55,588 nt of DNA, from positions 95,274 to 150,861 of the forward strand of contig NZ_LOHG01000003.1 of NCBI RefSeq assembly GCF_022790535.1. Direction: 5' to 3'. Below the pieces are notes generated by a model that worked only from the letters and a program-made list of their open reading frames with translations, did no database searches and was not told the origin of the DNA. Each line of letters starts with the position of its first letter. Position 1 is the stretch's first letter. This document shows positions 28,320 to 39,948 of this stretch, piece after piece. The DNA is from Pseudomonas maioricensis (GTDB taxonomy: Bacteria; Pseudomonadota; Gammaproteobacteria; Pseudomonadales; Pseudomonadaceae). Position numbers and translations under genes: made by a program.

Positions 28320-29759
28320 TCAACCGCCTGTGCCGCCTACCGTGATCGCATCGATCTTCAGGGTCGGCTGACCCACGCCTACCGGAACCGATTGGCCATC
28401 CTTGCCGCAGGTACCGACGCCGCTGTCCAGCGACAGATCGTTACCCACCATCGACACCTTGCTCATGGCCTCCGGCCCGTTACCGATCAAGGTGGCACCT
28501 TTGACCGGCGCAGTAATTTTGCCGTCTTCGATCAGATACGCTTCGCTGGTTGAAAACACGAACTTACCGCTGGTGATATCCACCTGACCGCCGCCCAGAT
28601 TCGCGCAATAGATGCCGCGTTTGACCGACGCAATGATTTCCTGCGGATCGCTCTGTCCACCCAGCATGTAAGTGTTGGTCATGCGCGGCATGGGCAGATG
28701 CGCGTAGGACTCACGGCGCCCGTTACCGGTACGCGCCACGCCCATCAGGCGCGCGTTGAGCTTGTCCTGCATGTAGCCCTTGAGGACGCCATTTTCAATC
28801 AGCGTGGTGCATTCGGTTGGCGTGCCTTCGTCATCGACGCTCAACGAGCCGCGACGTCCGGCCAGGGTGCCATCGTCGACGATGGTGCAAAGCTTCGAAG
28901 CAACCATTTCGCCCATACGGCCGCTATAAGCCGAACTGCCTTTGCGATTGAAGTCGCCTTCCAGACCATGGCCGACAGCCTCATGCAGCAGAACGCCGGA
29001 CCAACCGGACCCTAGAACCACAGGCAGCGTGCCCGCCGGAGCCGGAATCGCTTCAAGATTGACCAGCGCCTGACGCAGCGCTTCCCGGGCATAGCCCATG
29101 GCGCGGTCCTCGTTGAGGAAATAACGGTAATCGGTACGCCCGCCGCCGCCATGGCCGCCACGCTCACGACGTCCGTTCTGCTCGACGATCACGCTGACGT
29201 TGAAACGCACCAGAGGCCGCACATCAGCCGCCAGCCCACCATCGGTGGAGGCTACAAGAATCCGCTCCCAAACCCCGGCCATACTCACCGTGACTTGCTG
29301 AATGCGTGAATCCAGCGCCCGGGTCGCAACGTCGATACGCTTCAATAACTCAACTTTTTCGGCGCGGGTCAGGACTTCCAGCGGATTGTCCGGCGCGTAT
29401 AACTGGGCCACATCCTGAGATGTGAACGCCTGTACGGTGCCATTCTGACCGGCCCGAGAAATCGAACGAGCCGCGCGAGCAGCAGTGCTCAGTGCTTCCT
29501 GCGTGATCGCATTGCTGTAGGCAAAGCCGGTTTTCTCTCCGGACTGGGCGCGTACACCGACACCCTGGTCGAGGTTGAAACTGCCTTCTTTGACAATGCC
29601 GTCTTCCAGAGACCAGGACTCAGAAATCTGCCCCTGGAAATACAGGTCAGCGGCATCGATACCCGGACCCGCCAGCTCACCCAGCACCGACTGCAGGCTG
29701 TCGAGGTTCAAGCCGCCGGGAGCCAAAAGGTGTTCGCTGACAGAGGACAAGTCGCTCAT
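28320..29759 (-). CDS. tldD: TldD: metalloprotease
   Basis: TldD is the catalytic subunit of the TldD/TldE zinc protease. The 479-residue protein contains the zinc-binding [11 protein letters not shown] (HExxxH) near residue 260, followed by [11 protein letters not shown]. The C-terminal part ends in a glycine-rich tail. The ATG at 29759 has GGAG upstream and lies two bases after the stop of the amidase gene, so the two are co-transcribed. An alternative GTG at 29765 would add two residues. Confidence 0.96.
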   Translation of the reverse strand: MSDLSSVSEHLLAPGGLNLDSLQSVLGELAGPGIDAADLYFQGQISESWSLEDGIVKEGSFNLDQGVGVRAQSGEKTGFAYSNAITQEALSTAARAARSISRAGQNGTVQAFTSQDVAQLYAPDNPLEVLTRAEKVELLKRIDVATRALDSRIQQVTVSMAGVWERILVASTDGGLAADVRPLVRFNVSVIVEQNGRRERGGHGGGGRTDYRYFLNEDRAMGYAREALRQALVNLEAIPAPAGTLPVVLGSGWSGVLLHEAVGHGLEGDFNRKGSSAYSGRMGEMVASKLCTIVDDGTLAGRRGSLSVDDEGTPTECTTLIENGVLKGYMQDKLNARLMGVARTGNGRRESYAHLPMPRMTNTYMLGGQSDPQEIIASVKRGIYCANLGGGQVDITSGKFVFSTSEAYLIEDGKITAPVKGATLIGNGPEAMSKVSMVGNDLSLDSGVGTCGKDGQSVPVGVGQPTLKIDAITVGGTGG

Positions 29760-29761
29760 AT

Positions 29762-30613
29762 TCACTCCGAGGTCTGCACAGGCCGCACTGCGTCCTGCGT
29801 AAAAAATCGCCGATGACTGGACACCGGCATCCGCGCCCGTATGGACGCCTGTTCTTCATTGTCTCGCGTGGCCAGCAGCACCGCTTCACCCTGTGCCTGC
29901 TCAGCCAGCACTCGTCCCCAAGGGTCGACGATTGCCGCATGTCCATAAGTTTCACGGGGTCCCGGATGGACTCCGCCCTGCGCGGCCGCCAGCAGGTAGC
30001 ACTGGGTTTCAATAGCACGCGCACGGATCAGAATGTCCCAGTGCGCTGCGCCAGTCACCGCGGTGAAGGCCGACGGCGCAGTAATCAATTCGGCACCTGC
30101 TTCTCGCAGGGCGGTGTACAGCTCAGGAAAGCGCAAGTCGTAACACACGCTTAACCCCAATCGGCCTACGGGCGTATCGACGACCACCACATTGCTGCCA
30201 TGAGCATAGTCATCAGACTCCCGATACCGTCCACGGCTGTCAGCAACATCCACATCAAACAAATGTAGCTTGTCGTAACGCGCCACTTGTTCGCCCTGCT
30301 CATCAATCAATAGCGAGCACGCCGTGATTTTGCCTTCAGGCTGAGCGCCTGGCGGCAACGGCACGGTACCCGCAACTATCCATAACTTGAGGTCGCGGGC
30401 GGCGAGTTTCAACCATGGCAGGATTGGCCCTTGCCCCAAAGCCTCGGCCCGACCGATATCAGCGGCGTCGCGACGGCCCATGGCAGCAAAATTTTCCGGC
30501 AATACCGCCAACCGCGCGCCAGAGGCTGCGGCCTGCTCCAGCAAACGCCGCGCCTGAGCCAGATTACCCGCTACATCGCTCTGGCTAACCATTTGAATCA
30601 CGGCAAACGACAT
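29762..30613 (-). CDS. Nitrilase-superfamily amidohydrolase (Nit type)
   Basis: This 283-residue cytoplasmic enzyme belongs to the carbon-nitrogen hydrolases. The catalytic triad is visible as Glu40 (LPENFA), Lys115 (YDKLHLFD) and Cys157 (VCYDLRFPE). The [10 protein letters not shown] and [12 protein letters not shown] stretches are those of the Nit1/omega-amidase group, whose repair members hydrolyse deaminated glutathione, but the substrate here is unproven. It lies between yhdP and tldD in the conserved rng-yhdP-nit-tldD order. A strong REP hairpin separates it from yhdP. Confidence 0.9.
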   Translation of the reverse strand: MSFAVIQMVSQSDVAGNLAQARRLLEQAAASGARLAVLPENFAAMGRRDAADIGRAEALGQGPILPWLKLAARDLKLWIVAGTVPLPPGAQPEGKITACSLLIDEQGEQVARYDKLHLFDVDVADSRGRYRESDDYAHGSNVVVVDTPVGRLGLSVCYDLRFPELYTALREAGAELITAPSAFTAVTGAAHWDILIRARAIETQCYLLAAAQGGVHPGPRETYGHAAIVDPWGRVLAEQAQGEAVLLATRDNEEQASIRARMPVSSHRRFFTQDAVRPVQTSE

Positions 30614-30664
30614 GGCGGCTTCTCCTCAAACAACACGCAACCACCCGAACCGGAATGCTTTTCT

Positions 30665-30755
30665 CTGTAGGCGCTGACGAGCACCGCGAGGCTGCGATAG
30701 CGGTCCACCTGATCGACCGCTATCGCAGCCTCGCGGTGCTCGTCAGCTCCTACAG
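30665..30755. repeat. Long inverted repeat between yhdP and the amidase gene
   Basis: The outer ends are CTGTAGG and CCTACAG. The arms run about 41 bases (GCTGACGAGCACCGCGAGG, then CTGCGATAGCGGTC) with one mismatch. The core differs from the GAGCTTGCTCGCG family. In the transcript it would form a very stable hairpin inside the operon. Confidence 0.9.
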
Positions 30756-30796
30756 AGTCTTCCGGCGCTTGAACGGTCACTGTACTCCATAGCGCC

Positions 30797-33700
30797 CTAT
30801 TGAGGCTTTTCGAAAGGCTTGTCGAAGGTAATCTTCGGCTCTTTCCAGGGCCCTTCAACCTTGTACTGAACACTGGCGAAACGTGCGACGCGATCACCCA
30901 GTAATTTATCGACCAGGAACAATGCCCCACCAATCGCGGGCGCCCCGACAATCAGAGCGGCAATCGGCAGGTTGTTGGTGACTGGCAGCGTAACCAGAAG
31001 CTTGGCATCGACACGGTCTTTGACCATGTCCAGCGTACCGTTCAGCTCAAGATTGCTTGAAGGGCCGGTCAAGGTAATCGGGGTTCGCGTGACATAAACG
31101 CCATCGCTCGCCACCAGCAGACCTTTGACCCTGTCGTAGCTCAGGCCTTTGCCGAGCAAATCCGAGAAGTCCAGGCGCAAACGACGACCAATGGAATTGA
31201 AGTTGAGCAGGCCAAACACTCTCAGTGCCTGTGCGCCGCCCTCGACTTCGACAAACTGCCCTGTTTCGAGCTTGGCATCCAGGCTGCCAGAGAACCGCTT
31301 GAGCGATACCCAGGCAGGCGAACCGGGCCAACGGCCGTCTGCTTTCAGTTCGAACGATTCGCTGGTGACCGTTGGAGCAAACCCCCAGGCTTTGAGCACA
31401 TCACCCAACTGCTTGCCTTCAATGTTGCCACGGTACCAACTGCTGGTAGCGCCCGGTGCGCCTTCCCAGCCGCCCTCGCCTTTCAACTGCATGCCTTTGA
31501 GGCCAAGGTTCAGATCGGACAGACGAAGACCGGTAGCCGTCGGACGAACTTTAAGCGACCAGGCGCCAAGTAGTTGTTCACCCTGAAAGAGCTGCGTGAC
31601 CTTGATATCCAGTGCCGGGATTTTGCCCGGATCGACATCTGCCAGTGGGTCGGGAGCGTTTTCCACGACAACCGCAGCGGGGTCAGGCGCAGGCAGACGG
31701 ACATAAAGCATGTCGATGCCAATGGGCGCACCCTTGGCATCCGGTAACGTTGCAGTCCCTTTGGCAAGCTGACTGTCCAGCGACAACGCCCAATTGTCAG
31801 TACTGCGTTTGAGCTGAACACTGGCCTTGTCCAACGTTGTCCCCATGGCCGTCAGCTTGCCGATTTGCAGGTCGACGTTATTGACCAACTGCTTGGCACT
31901 ACCGCCCGGATCTTCACCGGCATAACGGTTGACCATTGCCTGCCAGGGTGCAACATCGAGCTCAGGCAGAGAGCCGCGAACGCGCAGGCCTTTGGCCTCA
32001 GGTACGATTGCACCGCCATCCCCCAGAAACAACTCGCCACGCCCCTCCGCCAGCTTGCCCGGCGCGGCAGCGTACGCCAGATTGGCCAGCTTGCCGTAAG
32101 CAAAACCAAAGCGCCGCTCCGCGCCCTGAAGTGTCATGCGAAACTCGCTGTCCAGGCCTGTATCCGCTGGCTTGCCAAAAGGCGCCGGCAAATCAACCGC
32201 TACACCCTTCAGGCTGGAGTTGATCCGCAGCAGGCTGTCGGGACCACCGAGACTGAGCTGCAACTGAAACGGAATATCACCCGATACGGGCAATGGCTGG
32301 GTAACGCCCAACCATTCGGTGAGCCTTTTGACGGGGATCTGACCATTGGCAACCACACGGGTCAGGTTCGCACCTGGCTTACCTTCCGCCGCGATTTCCG
32401 CGGTGACCGGACGATCAAACGCCTGAGCCCGCACACCTTTGCCACTCAACCCTTTGGCATTGTCGAAGCGAAACTCGCCTTTCAACTGGGTCAGATCCAG
32501 CGCCGGATCAGCCAGTTTCAAACGCGCCCCTTCGGTGCGGAAGTCCACCGCTATCTTAGGTTCCTGATTCTTGACCAGCGGGATATCCAGTTTCAGCTTG
32601 CCATCCAGAGGACCATCGCCCTGCCAGCCCGCGAAGGTGCTGGCGGTGCCAATGGGGGCCTCCTGGAGGATCTTCACACCGTCGGCCAGATCGCCGGAAA
32701 AATTGCCGTCTACCAGCAAATGACTGGGTTGCCCGGCTGGCACGTGGGGAATATTGACCAGCACCTTGCTGACGTCAGTATTGAGCAGCTTGCCCTTGCT
32801 GGCCTTGACTCGTACACCGCTGTTCTCCACATAGACTTTGCCATCCACGCCGGTCAGGCGTGGCCAGCCCGGCTCGAAGTCCAGTGTTGCGTCACGCACC
32901 TTGAAGAACAGACTGATCACCCGCGCAGTGTCCGCAGCGTTCTTGCTCAATGAACCTTGATACTGGAAGAATCCCTGATCGACCTTGCCGCCAATGATCG
33001 CCGTACGCAGCCACTTGTCCAGGTCCGGGCTAAGCACCGCTGGAAGGTACTTGCTGGTGTAACTGCCATCGCCATCGACCATGCCGACCCGCAGGTCCAT
33101 GTAATCTTCGTCAGCCCGCTCATGAGCCAGATGCAGCCGGATCAGGAAGTCGGCTGCGATCTTGCCCTCATCACCCAAGACCTTGATATAGGGCGCCATG
33201 AGGGTAAATGTCTCATCATCCAGGCGCCAGGTCAGACGTGCATTGGCTTTCGGGTAAGTCCATTCGTTGTTGAAGATCGGATACAGATGCAGCATGAAAC
33301 TGTCGCTGTCGAGGCGCAACTCACCCTGGCCCAGATCCCCACTGATTGCACCGCTGACGTTTCCGGCAGCCGGGGCACCGTGATAAGCGTGGAAACCGAT
33401 ATTCTCCAGATTGGCAGCGAAGCTCAATCGCTGGTCGCCTGCTGCCTGGGGACGGTAATCAAGCAACACGTTGCGCAGAGCGCCGGTCACCTTGAGGTTA
33501 TCAATCACCTCTTTGAGCGTTTCAGGGAGCGGAGCAAGAGAATCCAGCAGCGGTGTAACAGGCGTCAGATCGAGCCGGTCAGCCTGAACGTGCCAGAGTT
33601 CTTCCTGATCAGTGCTCGCAACCTTCTGATCGAGCTGAATGTGGCTTTCCCAACGCTTGCCATTGAGGTCCATGGCCAGAGAACTCAGGTTCACCTTGAG

Positions 33701-34621
33701 GCCATCGTCGCGACCACGACTGAGCCAGGCATTCAGCGCCAGATTCTTGATTGTCGATGATTTACGTTCGGCGTATCCGGCCTTCACCACCAGAGCATTA
33801 AGGCGCGCAACCGCGCTTTGTACGGTGCCCTCGCCCCAACTCAACCAGAATTCGCCACCGGCCTTGAGCGTCGACACCTTCCATTGGCGGGTCAGGGTTT
33901 TAGGCAGCCATTTCGACCAGTCGCTTTGTGGAAGACTCAGGTAAATATCCGCTTCACCCTGTTGCCACTGCCGGGCCTGAATCCGCGAACGAACGTTCAG
34001 CGCCAGCGGCTGACCGTCGGGAAGCGTCAAACGCGCGTCAATACGTTGATGAACGCTACCCGTGGCCAGGCTTAGGTTGACGTAAGTGAGGGTAAGCGGA
34101 GCTTGCTCAAAAGGTTGCAGGGTAACCTGACTGTTGAGCAGCGAGAGACGTGACACAACCTGCAGCTGGTTGAGTATCTGCTCAGGGTCCAGAGGTTTGT
34201 CATCCTGAACTGGCAGCCCTTGCAGGGCCCAATGACCGTCCTGATCTTCCTTCAGAATGAGTTGCAGCCCGTTGACTTCCACGTGTGCCAACCGCACGTC
34301 CCATGCCAGCAGACTGGCCCAGAGGTCAGGCTCTGCCCGCACTTCATCGAGACGCACGGCACTCGCGCCGTCCCCTACCATCACATCGTTGGCAACGAAA
34401 ACCGGGGAAAAGCCCCGCCAGCTCCCCTCCAGGCTACCAATCGCCAAAGGCATTCCGATTGCTGCCTGAGCCTTGCTCTGGACCTCAACGCGATACCCGG
34501 CGATCAGCGGCGTCAGTTCACGGCCTACGCTGACATACAACGCTGCCATGACCAGAACCAACGCGCAGAGGCTCAGACCCCAACGCGTCAGCAGCGAGAA
34601 GAAACGTGTCAGGCGCCCCAT
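30797..34621 (-). CDS. yhdP: YhdP: AsmA-like bridge protein for phospholipid transport
   Basis: This very large protein (1,274 residues) has one N-terminal membrane helix (about 12-32, LSLCALVLVMAALYVSV) and a long periplasmic part expected to form a beta-taco groove. In E. coli YhdP, with TamB and YdbH, moves phospholipids to the outer membrane. The C-terminal region holds the family's conserved AsmA-like block (LNLDFSDL-like LRLDFSDLLGKGLSYD). The ATG at 34621 has GGAGG ten bases upstream; the ORF extends further without a site. It lies downstream of rng, as in most gamma-proteobacteria. Confidence 0.93.
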   Translation of the reverse strand: MGRLTRFFSLLTRWGLSLCALVLVMAALYVSVGRELTPLIAGYRVEVQSKAQAAIGMPLAIGSLEGSWRGFSPVFVANDVMVGDGASAVRLDEVRAEPDLWASLLAWDVRLAHVEVNGLQLILKEDQDGHWALQGLPVQDDKPLDPEQILNQLQVVSRLSLLNSQVTLQPFEQAPLTLTYVNLSLATGSVHQRIDARLTLPDGQPLALNVRSRIQARQWQQGEADIYLSLPQSDWSKWLPKTLTRQWKVSTLKAGGEFWLSWGEGTVQSAVARLNALVVKAGYAERKSSTIKNLALNAWLSRGRDDGLKVNLSSLAMDLNGKRWESHIQLDQKVASTDQEELWHVQADRLDLTPVTPLLDSLAPLPETLKEVIDNLKVTGALRNVLLDYRPQAAGDQRLSFAANLENIGFHAYHGAPAAGNVSGAISGDLGQGELRLDSDSFMLHLYPIFNNEWTYPKANARLTWRLDDETFTLMAPYIKVLGDEGKIAADFLIRLHLAHERADEDYMDLRVGMVDGDGSYTSKYLPAVLSPDLDKWLRTAIIGGKVDQGFFQYQGSLSKNAADTARVISLFFKVRDATLDFEPGWPRLTGVDGKVYVENSGVRVKASKGKLLNTDVSKVLVNIPHVPAGQPSHLLVDGNFSGDLADGVKILQEAPIGTASTFAGWQGDGPLDGKLKLDIPLVKNQEPKIAVDFRTEGARLKLADPALDLTQLKGEFRFDNAKGLSGKGVRAQAFDRPVTAEIAAEGKPGANLTRVVANGQIPVKRLTEWLGVTQPLPVSGDIPFQLQLSLGGPDSLLRINSSLKGVAVDLPAPFGKPADTGLDSEFRMTLQGAERRFGFAYGKLANLAYAAAPGKLAEGRGELFLGDGGAIVPEAKGLRVRGSLPELDVAPWQAMVNRYAGEDPGGSAKQLVNNVDLQIGKLTAMGTTLDKASVQLKRSTDNWALSLDSQLAKGTATLPDAKGAPIGIDMLYVRLPAPDPAAVVVENAPDPLADVDPGKIPALDIKVTQLFQGEQLLGAWSLKVRPTATGLRLSDLNLGLKGMQLKGEGGWEGAPGATSSWYRGNIEGKQLGDVLKAWGFAPTVTSESFELKADGRWPGSPAWVSLKRFSGSLDAKLETGQFVEVEGGAQALRVFGLLNFNSIGRRLRLDFSDLLGKGLSYDRVKGLLVASDGVYVTRTPITLTGPSSNLELNGTLDMVKDRVDAKLLVTLPVTNNLPIAALIVGAPAIGGALFLVDKLLGDRVARFASVQYKVEGPWKEPKITFDKPFEKPQ

Positions 34622-34797
34622 ATCGGCGAGCCTCCAGACGGAGGCGCGCAGCAGCTGGCTTGCGTGAAATGACCCCACTCAATGGTGCAGGTGCTGTAGG
34701 GGGTTTGCTCATTTACCACGCAGAGTTCTCTTAGTGACGGCTTCCTTGCCGCTGGCCCTGAGGCACCGTTATCAAATCATTTTCATTTTGAGCAATG

Positions 34798-36255
34798 TCA
34801 GAGCAGTACGACGTCGTATTGTTCCTGTGAATACATGGTTTCGACCTGAAAACGAATCGTACGGCCGATGAACGCTTCCAGTTCGGCCACATTACCCGAC
34901 TCTTCATCAAGCAGGCGGTCCACGACACGCTGGTTAGCCAATACACGGTAGCCCACAGCCTGATAGGCGCGGGCTTCGCGCAGGATTTCCCGGAATATCT
35001 CGTAACAGACAGTTTCCGGTGTTTTCAATTTGCCGCGTCCCTGACACGCATGACAGGGCTCGCAGAGCACCTGCTCAAGACTTTCACGGGTACGCTTGCG
35101 GGTCATCTGTACCAGACCCAGCTCAGTGATACCGATAATGTTGGTTTTAGCGTGATCGCGCTCCAGTTGCTTCTCCAGAGTCCGCAACACCTGGCGCTGA
35201 TGCTCACCGTCTTCCATGTCGATGAAATCAATAATGATGATGCCGCCCAGATTGCGCAGACGCAGCTGTCGGGCAATAGCGGTAGCCGCCTCCAGGTTGG
35301 TCTTGAAGATAGTCTCTTCGAGATTGCGATGCCCCACGAATGCACCGGTATTGACGTCGATGGTGCTCATCGCCTCAGCCGGATCAATCACCAGATAGCC
35401 ACCGGATTTGAGCGGTACCTTGCGTTCCAGGGCTTTCTGGATTTCATCCTCGACGCCATAGAGATCAAAAATCGGTCGTTCACCTGGGTAGTGCTCCAGA
35501 CGATCAGCGATTTCCGGCATTAGTTCAGCGACAAACTGCGTGGTTTTCTGAAAGGTTTCCCGGGAATCGATACGGATCTTCTCGATACGCGGGCTGACCA
35601 GATCACGCAGGGTGCGCAATGCCAGGCCAAGGTCTTCGTAAATCACATTGGGCGGGCTGACGGTCTTGATCTGCTCTCCGATCTGATCCCAGAGACGACG
35701 CAGGTAACGAATATCCATAAGGATTTCGTCAGCTCCGGCGCCTTCAGCGGCGGTACGCAGGATAAAACCACCGGCCTCCTTGATGCCTTCGAGGGCGACG
35801 CAATCGCTGACTACTTTTTTAAGCCGCTCACGCTCGGCTTCGTCTTCGATTTTCAGGGAGATCCCGACGTGTGCGGTCTTGGGCATGTACACCAGATACC
35901 GCGACGGAATGGACAGCTGTGTCGTCAGACGCGCGCCCTTGCTGCCGATCGGGTCTTTGGTCACTTGTACGACCAAACTCTGACCTTCGTGAACCAGCGA
36001 GCTGATGGTTTCTACGGCCGAGCCTTCACGCATGGATATTTCCGAAGCATGAATGAATGCGGCACGGTCCAGACCTATGTCGATGAACGCCGCCTGCATG
36101 CCCGGCAAAACCCGTACAACCTTGCCTTTGTAAATATTGCCAACGATGCCACGCCGCTGGGTCCGCTCGACATGGACCTCTTGCAGAACACCGTTTTCCA
36201 CCACTGCCACTCGTGATTCCATTGGCGTGATGTTGATCAGAATCTCTTCACTCAT
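34798..36255 (-). CDS. rng: RNase G
   Basis: RNase G is an endonuclease that trims the 16S rRNA 5' end and degrades some mRNAs. The 485-residue protein has the N-terminal S1-like domain ([23 protein letters not shown] at about 39-61). The catalytic Mg-binding region is [15 protein letters not shown], followed by the zinc-link cysteines [11 protein letters not shown]. It lacks the long C-terminal scaffold of RNase E. Its ATG overlaps the maf stop (ATGA). The 176-base gap to yhdP downstream shows no clear signals. Confidence 0.96.
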   Translation of the reverse strand: MSEEILINITPMESRVAVVENGVLQEVHVERTQRRGIVGNIYKGKVVRVLPGMQAAFIDIGLDRAAFIHASEISMREGSAVETISSLVHEGQSLVVQVTKDPIGSKGARLTTQLSIPSRYLVYMPKTAHVGISLKIEDEAERERLKKVVSDCVALEGIKEAGGFILRTAAEGAGADEILMDIRYLRRLWDQIGEQIKTVSPPNVIYEDLGLALRTLRDLVSPRIEKIRIDSRETFQKTTQFVAELMPEIADRLEHYPGERPIFDLYGVEDEIQKALERKVPLKSGGYLVIDPAEAMSTIDVNTGAFVGHRNLEETIFKTNLEAATAIARQLRLRNLGGIIIIDFIDMEDGEHQRQVLRTLEKQLERDHAKTNIIGITELGLVQMTRKRTRESLEQVLCEPCHACQGRGKLKTPETVCYEIFREILREARAYQAVGYRVLANQRVVDRLLDEESGNVAELEAFIGRTIRFQVETMYSQEQYDVVLL

Positions 36256-36851
36256 GACTTGTCACCTTCCTGGCCTTGCCAACAGGGTATGCCGAAACGG
36301 CCCAGCAGTTCTGCGGTTTCGCATAGAGGCAACCCGACCACTGCGGAATAACTGCCCTGCAAGCCCTCGACGAAAATCGCCGCCAGCCCCTGAATAGCGT
36401 AGCTGCCCGCCTTATCCACAGGCTCGCCACTGGCCCAGTAGGCTCGGGCTTCGGTGCCGGAAACAGCACGAAACCTCACTCGGCTGGCCACGACGCGAGT
36501 TTCGCAGCGTTGCCGGGTCACCAGCGCAATCGCCGTCAACACTTCGTGCTCACGCCCGGACAAGGCCGCCAGCATGCTCAGAGCATCAGCTTCATCGACC
36601 GGTTTGCCTAGGATACGGCCATCGAGCACCACTGCCGTATCAGCCCCCATGACGCAACCCTGATCGTCCGCCAACGACGCCAGCCCGGCTTGCGCTTTGC
36701 CACGGGCGAGCCGCTCGACATAAGCAGTGGGGGTTTCGTCGTCGAGGGGAGTTTCGTCAATCTGTGCGCTAAGCACCGTGAAAGGAACGCCAATCTGGGT
36801 CAGTAATTCCCGACGGCGTGGCGAGCCAGAGGCCAGAAAAAGCGAGGGCAT
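36252..36851 (-). CDS. maf: Maf-family nucleotide pyrophosphatase
   Basis: Maf proteins hydrolyse nucleoside triphosphates; the YhdE-type branch acts on dTTP, UTP and modified forms as a house-cleaning enzyme. The 199-residue protein begins [14 protein letters not shown], the substrate-binding loop, and carries [17 protein letters not shown] and [25 protein letters not shown]. Linkage to mreD and rng supports the YhdE type. It overlaps rng by four bases. Confidence 0.94.
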   Translation of the reverse strand: MPSLFLASGSPRRRELLTQIGVPFTVLSAQIDETPLDDETPTAYVERLARGKAQAGLASLADDQGCVMGADTAVVLDGRILGKPVDEADALSMLAALSGREHEVLTAIALVTRQRCETRVVASRVRFRAVSGTEARAYWASGEPVDKAGSYAIQGLAAIFVEGLQGSYSAVVGLPLCETAELLGRFGIPCWQGQEGDKS

Positions 36852-36930
36852 GGGGACATCTCCGTGTCAAAGATCGTGATGCCGCCCCCGAGCCAGAGAT
36901 GCTCGCCCGGGACCGGACGTACACGCTGCG

Positions 36931-37422
36931 TCAGTTGATTTTCAAACGCTTGCTCAGGCCGCGCAGGCCATAGCTGACCCATGGCCACAACAATGCGCTG
37001 ACCAGAGCAGGCAAGACCAGCGCCAGCGTAGGCTGCCGGTTACCGGTCAAGGCACTGAGCCAGAGCTGTGCCAACTGGGCGAGACCGAAGATGACCAGCA
37101 AAATCAGGCACTGCTGCCACATGGGAAACATGCGCAAACGTTGTTGCAGAGACATCACCAGGAATGCGATCAGACACAGGGTCAGAGCATTCTGTCCCAA
37201 CAATGTGCCGTACAGCACGTCTTCCATCAGCCCCAACAGCCATGCCGTGGTCATGCCGACCTTATGGGGCAGATACAGCGCCCAGAAGGTCACCAGCAGC
37301 GCCAGCCAGAGCGGACGAAAGATCTCCATGAACTGTGGCAGCGGTGAAACGCTTAACAACAAACCCACGACAAAAGTGAACCAGACGACCCACCCGTTAC
37401 GTTCCGGGGCATGACTAGCCAT
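36931..37422 (-). CDS. mreD: MreD: rod-shape membrane protein
   Basis: MreD is a small integral membrane protein of the elongasome, which links MreB filaments to wall synthesis. The 163-residue protein has about five hydrophobic helices and the family-typical LLGLMEDVLYGTLLGQNALTL. The ATG at 37422 has GGGAGAG upstream and overlaps the end of mreC by eight bases. Confidence 0.93.
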   Translation of the reverse strand: MASHAPERNGWVVWFTFVVGLLLSVSPLPQFMEIFRPLWLALLVTFWALYLPHKVGMTTAWLLGLMEDVLYGTLLGQNALTLCLIAFLVMSLQQRLRMFPMWQQCLILLVIFGLAQLAQLWLSALTGNRQPTLALVLPALVSALLWPWVSYGLRGLSKRLKIN

Positions 37423-38533
37423 CAATTCTCTCCCGAGTAGTGGCAGGCGCGGTGGCCGGTGGCTTGGTCGCGGCAGGCTTTACGGGCGGCTTGCTGGCGG
37501 GCTTGGGTGCAGGCGTTGCGGGCGAAGCAGGTGTGGTGGCTGGCGCAGCAGCCGGAGTGGCAGCGCCATGGGCAGCGGGCGCAGGATGTGCAGCCCCCGC
37601 AGGCGCAGCAGCGTTATTTGCAGGAGCAGTCACTGGTGCAGCCGTTGGATCAGCCGCTTTCTCGATGGATTCCTGCGCTCTCGCGGCATCGGCCGCACGC
37701 TCTTCGGGAGAGCGGCCATCAGAAAACACCAACAACAGGTAGCGACTGCGGTTCAGCGCAGCAGTCGGCACCGCACGAACAATGGCGAATGGCTGCCCGG
37801 AGTCATGAATGACTTCTTTGACCGTCGCGACAGGGTAACCAGCAGGAAAACGCTGACCCAGACCGGAACTGACCAGCAGATCGCCTTCCTTGATGTCAGC
37901 GGTGTCGGCCACATGACGTAATTCCAGACGCTCCGGGTTACCGGTACCGCTGGCGATAGCGCGCAATCCGTTACGGTTGACCTGTACCGGAATGCTGTGC
38001 GTGGTGTCTGTCAGCAACAAAACACGCGACGTGTAAGGCATCAGTTCGACCACCTGCCCCATCAGACCGCGAGCATCGAGCACCGGCTGACCCAGGACAA
38101 CGCCGTCGCGCTCGCCTTTGTTGATAATGATTCGATGGGTGAACGGATTGGGATCCATGCCGATGAGCTCGGCCACTTCAACCTTCTCATTGACCAGTGC
38201 CGACGAGTTGAGCAACTCGCGCAGACGCACGTTCTGCTCGGTCAGGGCTGCCAGCTTTTGCAGGCGCCCTTGCAGGAGCAAGGCTTCAGTCTTGAGTTTT
38301 TCATTTTCGGCGATCAGTTCGGTACGGCTGCCGAACTGACTGGCAACGCCCTGAATAAGACGTTGCGGCAGATCGACGATCCAGTACGACTGCATCAGCA
38401 CCAGAGACATCTGGCTACGCACGGGCTTGAGCACGGTAAACCGGGCGTCAACCACCATCAGCGCCACCGATAAAACGACCAGCACCAACAGGCGCACGCC
38501 CAGTGAAGGGCCCTTTGCGAAAAGCGGTTTAAT
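37415..38533 (-). CDS. mreC: MreC: rod-shape protein with probable AUU start
   Basis: MreC is a bitopic inner-membrane protein that activates the PBP2-RodA wall synthase. The N terminus reads (I)KPLFAKGPSLGVRLLVLVVLS, which aligns with the start MKPIFSRGPS of E. coli MreC. The first codon is then ATT at 38533-38531; GGAGGAG stands six bases upstream and no ATG, GTG or TTG exists in frame before residue 13. The 372-residue protein has one membrane helix (about 13-30), a coiled coil (about 68-105), two beta domains and a long Ala/Pro-rich tail (about 295-372). A GTG at 38497 is the alternative start but would drop the conserved N terminus. Confidence 0.92.
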   Translation of the reverse strand: MKPLFAKGPSLGVRLLVLVVLSVALMVVDARFTVLKPVRSQMSLVLMQSYWIVDLPQRLIQGVASQFGSRTELIAENEKLKTEALLLQGRLQKLAALTEQNVRLRELLNSSALVNEKVEVAELIGMDPNPFTHRIIINKGERDGVVLGQPVLDARGLMGQVVELMPYTSRVLLLTDTTHSIPVQVNRNGLRAIASGTGNPERLELRHVADTADIKEGDLLVSSGLGQRFPAGYPVATVKEVIHDSGQPFAIVRAVPTAALNRSRYLLLVFSDGRSPEERAADAARAQESIEKAADPTAAPVTAPANNAAAPAGAAHPAPAAHGAATPAAAPATTPASPATPAPKPASKPPVKPAATKPPATAPATTRERIDG

Positions 38534-38638
38534 AGGCCGCTCCTCCGAAGCAAGATTTCAATCGGCTGTTGTTATTCATGCGGTATCAAACCGGCCTGGG
38601 CAGATGAAAAGGTAAACGCCATATTTCGGCGGCCTAAA

Positions 38639-38670
38639 GCATACAGGTAGCCAAAGCGCTACCTGTATGC
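38639..38670 (-). terminator. 13-bp perfect hairpin between mreB and mreC
   Basis: GCATACAGGTAGC and GCTACCTGTATGC pair perfectly around the loop CAAAGC (GCTTTG on the minus strand), 31 bases after the mreB stop. TTTAGG follows, a short T-run. It is a likely attenuator that makes mreB more abundant than mreC and mreD. Confidence 0.6.
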
Positions 38671-38701
38671 AGAAGGATGCATGATAGATGCTCGCCGCGC
38701 G

Positions 38702-39751
<1,050 letters not shown>

Positions 39752-39783
39752 CTAGGGAACGCGTGGGTAAAAAAGTGCGGCAA

Positions 39784-39812
39784 ACTCTAACAACGACAGG
39801 GATTTTGGGCAA
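39784..39812 (-). promoter_or_regulatory. Probable mreB promoter
   Basis: On the minus strand TTGCCC (39812-39807), a 17-base spacer and TAGAGT (39789-39784) give a plausible sigma-70 promoter 45 bases before the mreB ATG. The 209-base mreB-gatC gap must also hold the gatC promoter, which I could not define. Confidence 0.5.
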
Positions 39813-39948
39813 GGAGCCAATATGCTAAATTAGCGGTTTTTCCGAGCACGACCCTCGACGTTCGCGGCCTTATGACCGTAGAAAATGCGATAGTGTTCGC
39901 CAATCTAACACACGGACCCCATCCGTAGGCATTCCACTGGAGAACCCC

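Noticed and set aside
31865..32953. 362-residue ORF opposite yhdP
   Set aside because: It has the composition of an antisense shadow and no recognisable domain, while the yhdP frame is continuous.
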